A DNA stretch of 6,638 nt from J005 sp964613235 (lineage in GTDB: Bacteria > Pseudomonadota > Zetaproteobacteria > Mariprofundales > Mariprofundaceae): contig CAZTGM010000068.1 of assembly GCA_964613235.1 (NCBI GenBank), positions 1 through 6,638 on the forward strand. The letters run 5' to 3'. The first letter of the stretch is position 1. Every line of letters begins with the position of its first letter. A model generated the notes under the pieces. The model was not told where the DNA came from. It saw only the letters and a program-made list of their open reading frames with translations, and ran no database searches. The translations under genes were made by a program, and so were the position numbers. This document shows, in pieces, positions 5,859 through 6,638 of this stretch.

Positions 5859-6638
5859 GCAAGAAAAACAGCCCCCTGAGAGCCAGGCTGAACGGCTGGT
5901 TGTTCGATATCGCCAAGCCCGCCGGACGACGACTGAATATGATGCTGATGTCACTGATTATTATCAGTGTTTTGCTTGGCATGGCCGGCACAGTAGACAG
6001 CATGCGCGTCTGGCACGATCTGTTTGCAACACTTGAAATACTGGTTACGGCCATCTTTGCCATCGAATACCTGTTGCGCCTGTATTCGGCACGTCATCCT
6101 GTATCCTATGCTTTAAGTATCTATGGCCTGATTGACCTGGCTGCCATCCTCCCTCTGTTCGTTTTCGGCGACGCCAATACAACCATGCGTATGCTGCGTG
6201 TATTCCGCATGCTGAAACTGATCCGCTACCTGCGGGCCATGCACCTGTTCGTGTCCTCGTTACGCGATGTTTATGACATTATGCTGGTGGTCACATCCAG
6301 CATCCTGATCATCGTACTTGTTGCCGGGAATTTGATCCTGTTGCTCGAACCCTCCCTGCTACACAATGCCTTCGAAGGTTGCTGGTGGGCACTGGTGACG
6401 ATGACTACCGTTGGCTATGGCGACATCGTGCCACACAGCGCTGCAGGCCAGATACTGGCCTCCATTCTGATGATCCTGGGGCTGGCCATGTTTGCCATGC
6501 TGACCGGTACGATATCGGTTAAAATTGCTCATACCCTGTCCTATCATCGCGAATGTCTTCACTGTGAAAGAAAAATTGCTCAGGAATTCGTGTATTGTCC
6601 GTTCTGCGGCAAATCGCAATTGCAAAACCTGACAAAGG
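5855..6638 (+). CDS. Voltage-gated potassium channel with C-terminal zinc-ribbon-like tail (3' end cut by window)
   Basis: An inner-membrane, six-transmembrane tetrameric cation channel of the ion-transport family; 261 codons are visible and the frame is still open at the edge. S1 is near residues 29-45, S2 at 58-77 with Glu71, and S3 at 90-104 with Asp94. S4 is 111-127, where Arg112, Arg115, Arg118, Lys121, Arg124 and Arg127 recur every third residue: an intact voltage sensor. S5 is about 141-165. The pore helix and selectivity filter TTVGYGD (184-190) indicate K+ selectivity, and S6 is about 199-222. After S6 the chain carries CLHC (234/237) and CPFC (248/251), a spacing that fits a zinc ribbon. 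I took the ATG at 5855; an in-frame ATG at 5816 would add MGELHVRNICAAH but has only a GGGGA directly abutting it. The gene diverges from proS. Confidence 0.88.
   Translation, partial: MSKKNSPLRARLNGWLFDIAKPAGRRLNMMLMSLIIISVLLGMAGTVDSMRVWHDLFATLEILVTAIFAIEYLLRLYSARHPVSYALSIYGLIDLAAILPLFVFGDANTTMRMLRVFRMLKLIRYLRAMHLFVSSLRDVYDIMLVVTSSILIIVLVAGNLILLLEPSLLHNAFEGCWWALVTMTTVGYGDIVPHSAAGQILASILMILGLAMFAMLTGTISVKIAHTLSYHRECLHCERKIAQEFVYCPFCGKSQLQNLTK

Noticed and set aside
5800..6063. Reverse open frame antisense to the start of the channel gene
   Set aside because: The forward frame encodes a complete voltage-sensor domain; the reverse translation shows no motif.
6359..6625. Reverse open frame antisense to the pore and tail of the channel
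   Set aside because: The forward frame holds the TTVGYGD filter and the cysteine module; the reverse frame has no independent support.

Overview
The window reads as an ordinary chromosomal housekeeping segment of a Gram-negative bacterium, most likely a member of the Pseudomonadota. It has moderate GC, tightly packed genes with ATG starts, two periplasmic thiol-disulfide proteins with Sec signal peptides, a peptidoglycan lytic transglycosylase, and an E. coli-like prolyl-tRNA synthetase with an internal editing domain. I cannot fix the class from sequence alone; a beta-, gamma- or zetaproteobacterium would all fit. I see no tRNA, rRNA, CRISPR array, insertion sequence or phage gene.

Layout. 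Positions 1-184 hold no gene I can name: a possible tail of an upstream frame, an extended -10 promoter candidate near 120-128, and a full-consensus ribosome binding site. A forward gene run follows: a TlpA-like thioredoxin (185-649), a DsbC-type disulfide isomerase (699-1415), RNase PH (rph, 1431-2147), the dITP/XTP pyrophosphatase RdgB (2144-2728) and a family 5 (UDGb-type) uracil-DNA glycosylase (2721-3347). The genes after the first are 15 nt apart or overlapping, so they look like one transcription unit. A small intrinsic-terminator-like hairpin sits on the stop codon of the first gene. Two reverse-strand genes meet this run tail to tail with an 11-nt overlap: a membrane-anchored lytic transglycosylase (3337-3993) and, upstream of it, proS (4026-5732). 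After a short divergent intergenic region, a forward voltage-gated potassium channel gene begins at about 5855 and leaves the window still open at 6638.

How the genes fit together. The first two encode a periplasmic redox pair, probably a reductase-like TlpA protein and a disulfide isomerase. The next three concern nucleic-acid quality: RNase PH trims RNA 3' ends, RdgB removes deaminated purine nucleotides from the pool, and the UDGb-type glycosylase removes deaminated bases already in DNA. RdgB and the glycosylase act on the same damage chemistry at two stages.

No wholly new system is evident. The points most worth a second look are: (1) a nine-codon leader ORF with a good ribosome binding site whose stop overlaps the channel start; (2) a C-terminal four-cysteine zinc-ribbon-like module on the channel; (3) a terminator/anti-terminator-like pair of mutually exclusive structures between the TlpA-like gene and dsbC; and (4) the rdgB-glycosylase linkage.
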